DNA from: Brevibacillus agri
Lineage (GTDB): Bacteria; Bacillota; Bacilli; Brevibacillales; Brevibacillaceae
Assembly: GCF_004117055.1 (NCBI RefSeq)
Contig: NZ_CP026363.1
Span: 1,465,001-1,529,000 of the forward strand
Direction: 5' to 3'
Length of the DNA: 64,000 nucleotides
Made by a program: the position numbers and the translations under genes. Below, piece after piece: positions 60,828-64,000 of this stretch. Within the stretch, counting starts at the first letter, position 1; every line of letters starts with the position of its first letter. The notes beneath the pieces were generated by a model. That model did no database searches. It was not told where the DNA came from and saw only the letters and a list, made by a program, of their open reading frames with translations.

Positions 60828-61154
60828 AGGCCCGCAAAGGCAGCACAAAAAATCAATCCGCACATCAAGACGGTCCCCGTGAGCGAAGGCATCGGCAATG
60901 CGGCAATCTCGATCCATCCGAACGTCGCGCAAAAAAACATCAAGGAGCAGGTTTCGGCGGTATTGGCGGATGACCTGTCCAAATACCGGGTAGCGTTGCC
61001 GGAAACGTTCCACGTAGAGATCGCCTTCCGCGAGCATTACTTGGCGTATCGCGGTTCGTTCTACCCGGGCGCGAAGCAGACGGGAGCGAAAACCGTCGAG
61101 TACGAATCGAACGATTACATGGACGTGCTGCGCTTTCTGTTTTTCGTCCTGTAG
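60828..61154 (+). pseudogene. D-aminopeptidase (M55, DppA-like) C-terminal remnant
   Basis: The frame reads INPHIKTVPVSEGIGNAAIS, then HVEIAFREHYLAYRGSFYPG and TVEYESNDYMDVLRFLFFVL. These match the C-terminal part of DppA-type M55 peptidases (the PGxxxxxxRTVEY region). The metal-binding N-terminal two thirds are absent; upstream sequence is unrelated Arg-rich frame. It is a decayed gene. Confidence 0.65.
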
Positions 61155-61175
61155 GGTGCGAACCGTAAAAAAGGG

Positions 61176-61216
61176 GAGCTGTTCCAAGGCCGATTACGCC
61201 TCGGGGACAGCTCCTT
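61176..61216 (-). terminator. Terminator of yutJ
   Basis: GGAGCTGTCC pairs with GGAACAGCTCC, with six T following on the minus strand. Confidence 0.8.
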
Positions 61217-61288
61217 CGTCATTTGGCTTCAAAACTTTTTGATCCAAAAAGAAAACCTGTTTGACCAGTTGGCCAACAGGCTTGACGA

Positions 61289-62356
61289 TTATCCCATATG
61301 TTTTTTGTACATCCAGAGCTGTCCGCTTTTGATGACGCGGGCCATCTGACCGACCAGGGAGACTTTTCCCATGCTGGCAAAGCCTTCTTTTTTGCCGAGA
61401 GAACCGAGGAAGCCTTTGTGCTTGAGCGGTGGCAGAGAAGCCGGGTATTCTTCGCCTTTGATGTCTTTTTTCAGCATCAGGGCGATCTGATCCCCTTGAA
61501 TCTCGGCTGTCTGGGCACTCGGCGCAGTGATCGTGCTCGCACAGTCGCCTACGACGTAGACGTTTGGATGGGTAGGAATCTGGTGATACTGATTCAGCTT
61601 GGCTCGTCCGATGTTGTCTGTCTCGATCGGCAGGGCGCGGACGATGCGGTTGGCCTGAATGCCGGCTGTCCAGACGATGACATCGCTTGGAACCGGCTGG
61701 TTATGGTTGTACACGACGCCAGGCTCGACTCCGGTGACGTTGGCCATGGAGACAAGCTGTACCTCGTGCTCGATAAACCATTGGGAAGCGTATTCCTGCA
61801 GCTTTTTCGGGAATGGGCTCAAAATGCTCGGGCCACGGTCGATGATCCGCACATTCAGGTCAGGACGGCTTTCGCGCAGCTCTGCCGCCATTTCCACACC
61901 GGAGAGACCACCACCCACAACGGTAACCGTACCATATGGATTTACATTATTGATTGCCATGTATGTGTTGCGGGTAGCTCCCATGGTTTGGATCGAGCAA
62001 GTAAACTGATCTGCACCAGGGATGTCATGGTAACGGTCCTCACAGCCCAATCCGATGACGAGCCAATCGTACGAGAGGGCGTCCCCGTTCGCAAAGTTGA
62101 CGACCTGCTCGTCCAAATCCACTGCGGTAACTTCGCCGTATTTGACGGTCAGGCGAGGATCGCTTGGAAAATTGACCCGCAAGTGGGCTTCCGGCGTAGT
62201 GCCCGCGGCCAGAGCGTAGTACTCTGTTTTCAGGCCGTGAAACGGCATACGGTCCACAAGGGTAATAAACACGTCGTCTGGTAAATCAGGGGACAGGACT
62301 CGCTCGATAATACGAAGACCCCCGTATCCTCCACCAAGGATCACAAGTCGTTTCAT
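61289..62356 (-). CDS. yutJ: Type II NADH dehydrogenase-like protein YutJ
   Basis: This FAD/NAD(P)-binding oxidoreductase begins MKRLVILGGGYGGLRIIERV (Rossmann fold for FAD). It has a second glycine motif TVVGGGLSGVEMAAEL for NADH and the flavin-binding VYVVGDCAST. NDH-2 enzymes pass electrons from NADH to menaquinone at the membrane. At 355 residues it is short for NDH-2, as in YutJ. It neighbours yuzB, as in Bacillus. Confidence 0.9.
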   Translation of the reverse strand: MKRLVILGGGYGGLRIIERVLSPDLPDDVFITLVDRMPFHGLKTEYYALAAGTTPEAHLRVNFPSDPRLTVKYGEVTAVDLDEQVVNFANGDALSYDWLVIGLGCEDRYHDIPGADQFTCSIQTMGATRNTYMAINNVNPYGTVTVVGGGLSGVEMAAELRESRPDLNVRIIDRGPSILSPFPKKLQEYASQWFIEHEVQLVSMANVTGVEPGVVYNHNQPVPSDVIVWTAGIQANRIVRALPIETDNIGRAKLNQYHQIPTHPNVYVVGDCASTITAPSAQTAEIQGDQIALMLKKDIKGEEYPASLPPLKHKGFLGSLGKKEGFASMGKVSLVGQMARVIKSGQLWMYKKHMG

Positions 62357-62529
62357 AGAAGGTCTAGTCCTTTCTTATGTCCGTTTTTTACAGCACCCAT
62401 TCTATTTTTAGTCTCTTTCCGTAAAAATGCAAGCAGAATCTTTTTCCCGTTTTCTCCGCTGGATTTTTGGAAAAGTCGCGGTACAATAAAGTACGTGACG
62501 ATGTCGGTATAATCGGTAGGTGAACATAG

Positions 62530-62793
62530 ATGAAACCATTGGTAGAATTTTGCGCGAGCAACGTTTCTTCCTACACGCAGCCCGTCGTAGATGCGCTGGA
62601 AAACGACCCCGAGCTGGATGTGGATGTTCTCGAATACGGCTGTCTTGGCTACTGCGGAGAATGCTACATGGAGCCGTTCGCACTGGTGAACGGCAAACTG
62701 TTGAAAGCTCCGTCAGCCGATGAATTGCTTGCGAAAATCAAGCACTGCTTGCGCGAGGAAGAAGAGATGCTGGACGCAGATTTTCCTCTGTAA
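62530..62793 (+). CDS. yuzB: DUF1450 protein YuzB
   Basis: The 87-residue protein has VEFCASNVSS, then EYGCLGYCGECYMEPFALVN, with three cysteines in CxxxCGEC form, the DUF1450 signature. The function is unknown; a metal or Fe-S site is possible. TATAAT at 62508 may be its -10 box. It lies between yutJ and mqnE. Confidence 0.88.
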   Translation: MKPLVEFCASNVSSYTQPVVDALENDPELDVDVLEYGCLGYCGECYMEPFALVNGKLLKAPSADELLAKIKHCLREEEEMLDADFPL

Positions 62794-62850
62794 GCTGTTT
62801 TCTTAGGATGTTCATTGAGGCCCGCGAACAAACGCGTGTGCCCGGAAAAT

Positions 62851-62894
62851 AAAAAAAGAAGCTGATGCCTGTTGGTGGCGGGCATCAGCTTTTT
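62851..62894. terminator. Bidirectional terminator between yuzB and mqnE
   Basis: AAAAGAAGCTGATGCC and GGCATCAGCTTTTT form a long stem with A and T runs on both sides. Confidence 0.9.
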
Positions 62895-62901
62895 GGCGTT
62901 T

Positions 62902-64000
62902 TTAATGTTCTTTGATGACGTTGTAGAAGGTGTCGCGTTCCAGGGCGCGTTTGCCAGCGCCTTTAATCAGCCAGACCAGTTCATCGACAGTCAGTGCCTG
63001 CTGGGTGAGGGCCCCTGCCGAGTGACTGATGCGCTCCTCGATCAACGTACCGTGCGCATCGGAAATTCCCATCGTCAGCGAAAGCTGGGTCAACTGTGTC
63101 CCAATATTAATGAAGTAAGCCTTGATGTGCTGGAAGTTATCCAGCATGAGGCGGCTGATCGCCATCGTTTTCAGGTCGTCGATCGCGGAGTTGCGGCGCT
63201 TGATTCCGGCCGTTGCCTTGATCGGCTGAACGGCGAGCGGGATGAAGACCATGAAGCCGTTCGTCTCGTCTTGCAGCTCGCGCAGGCGCAGCATGTGAAT
63301 GACGCGCTCTTCCAACGTTTCGATGGAGCCGTAGAGCATGGTCGTATGTGTTTTCAAGCCCAGTTCGTGAGCGGTGCGGTGAACTTGCAAGTACATGTCT
63401 GTGCTCGCCTTTTCCGGGCTCATTTTCATGCGGTAGCGCTCAGTCAAAATCTCGGCGCCGCCGCCCGTCAACGTTTCCAGTCCGGCTTTTGTCAGCTCCT
63501 GCAATACTTCGCGAATGGAGAGGCCAGAGATGCGGGAGAAGAACTCGATTTCAGCCCCGGTGTACGCTTTGATGGTGACATCGGGATAAGCCTGCTTCAA
63601 AATGCGAACGTTGTCCACGTAGTATTCGAACGGCTTGTGCTGATTGTGGCCGCCTACGATGTGAAATTCACGGATACCCGGATGGAAGCGGGTTTCTACA
63701 TAATGAAGCAACTCTTCCTTGTTCATTGTGTAAGCACCCTCGTCGCCTTCATCGCGACGGAATCCGCAAAATCTACAGTGAGCTTCGCAAACGTTTGTCG
63801 GGTTAATGTAGAGATTTTGCAAAAAGTAAACCTTATCTTCGTTTTTGCGATAATTGACAATGTTTGCCAATTGTCCAATCGTCAGGAGATCGTTGGAGTT
63901 AAACAGAGTAACGCCGTCTTCCAAAGTCAGGCGTTCACCGTGCAAGACTTTTTCCGCGATTCCGGCGAGTGATTTGTCTTGGATGGCAATCGTATCAAGC
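62902..64000 (-). CDS. mqnE: Aminofutalosine synthase MqnE, 5' end outside window
   Basis: This radical-SAM enzyme of the futalosine menaquinone pathway carries CEAHCRFCGF (4Fe-4S ligands). It has HIVGGHNQHKPFEYYVDNVR, LTGGGAEILTERYRMKM and LSLTMGISDAHGTLIEER. The frame is open to the window edge (LDTIAIQDKSLAGIAEKV...), so only a few N-terminal residues are missing. CofH is related, but the GGGAEI and overall pattern fit MqnE. The pathway implies menaquinone made by futalosine rather than the classical route; that is inference from one gene. Confidence 0.88.
   Translation of the reverse strand, partial: LDTIAIQDKSLAGIAEKVLHGERLTLEDGVTLFNSNDLLTIGQLANIVNYRKNEDKVYFLQNLYINPTNVCEAHCRFCGFRRDEGDEGAYTMNKEELLHYVETRFHPGIREFHIVGGHNQHKPFEYYVDNVRILKQAYPDVTIKAYTGAEIEFFSRISGLSIREVLQELTKAGLETLTGGGAEILTERYRMKMSPEKASTDMYLQVHRTAHELGLKTHTTMLYGSIETLEERVIHMLRLRELQDETNGFMVFIPLAVQPIKATAGIKRRNSAIDDLKTMAISRLMLDNFQHIKAYFINIGTQLTQLSLTMGISDAHGTLIEERISHSAGALTQQALTVDELVWLIKGAGKRALERDTFYNVIKEH

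Noticed and set aside
1..64000. CRISPR arrays, tRNA or rRNA genes
   Set aside because: No regularly spaced repeats, tRNA cloverleaf cores or rRNA signatures were noticed by eye; a dedicated scan could still find a tRNA.

Overview
The window is a chromosomal segment of a moderately GC-rich, endospore-forming Firmicute. Low-GC islands interrupt it. Gene content (yun and yut genes, lytH- and yunB-type sporulation genes, a tricistronic ger operon, a YhcN/YlaJ lipoprotein, hemAT, mccAB) and strong AAGGAGG ribosome binding sites point to the Bacillales. The GC level and frequent GTG/TTG starts suggest Brevibacillus or a close Paenibacillaceae relative. That genus assignment is inference; no rRNA gene is present.

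Layout. 1-12 kb: an Nramp metal transporter (cut by the window edge), the yuaF-floT flotillin pair, a polysaccharide deacetylase, aspartokinase, a JAMM protease-like gene, the yunF-yunE-yunD-(small gene)-yunC operon, an HD-GYP protein and CorA. 12-19 kb: a secreted repeat-motif protein, hemAT, cysteine dioxygenase, an MFS efflux gene preceded by an 11-codon leader peptide and an SD-sequestering hairpin, yunB, a lipoprotein with a premature stop, and a HAD phosphatase. 19-23 kb: two complete FMN riboswitches in series, each with its own terminator, in front of ribD-ribE-ribBA-ribH. 23.3-25.8 kb: a low-GC island with IS256 and ISL3 transposase remnants, a small membrane protein and a frameshifted secreted protein. 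25.8-29.5 kb: a ger receptor operon whose C subunit ends at a premature TAG. 29.5-39 kb: ALDH/TetR, a LytH-like M23 peptidase, LarC split into two genes on opposite strands around a PfpI gene, and a YhaO/YhaN (SbcDC-like) pair. 39-53.6 kb: a yut cluster (lipA, yutC, yutD, glpX, yutE, yutF, yutG, yutH, yutI, mccAB, yuzD) with a 40-residue Phr-like prepeptide and a Tyr/Pro-rich small protein inserted. 54-57.9 kb: a second member of the secreted family, then a low-GC stretch with an IS3 remnant, a lipoprotein and a fold-back IS21-like element. 57.9-60.6 kb: a tightly coupled operon of membrane protein, TPR protein and Cdc48-type AAA ATPase. 60.8-64 kb: a dppA remnant, yutJ, yuzB and mqnE (cut by the window edge).

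Most of the segment is core metabolism and sporulation. Points of interest are the tandem FMN riboswitches, the leader-peptide attenuator, the fissioned larC, the TPR/AAA operon, the Phr-like peptide, and several otherwise intact genes carrying one premature stop or frameshift.
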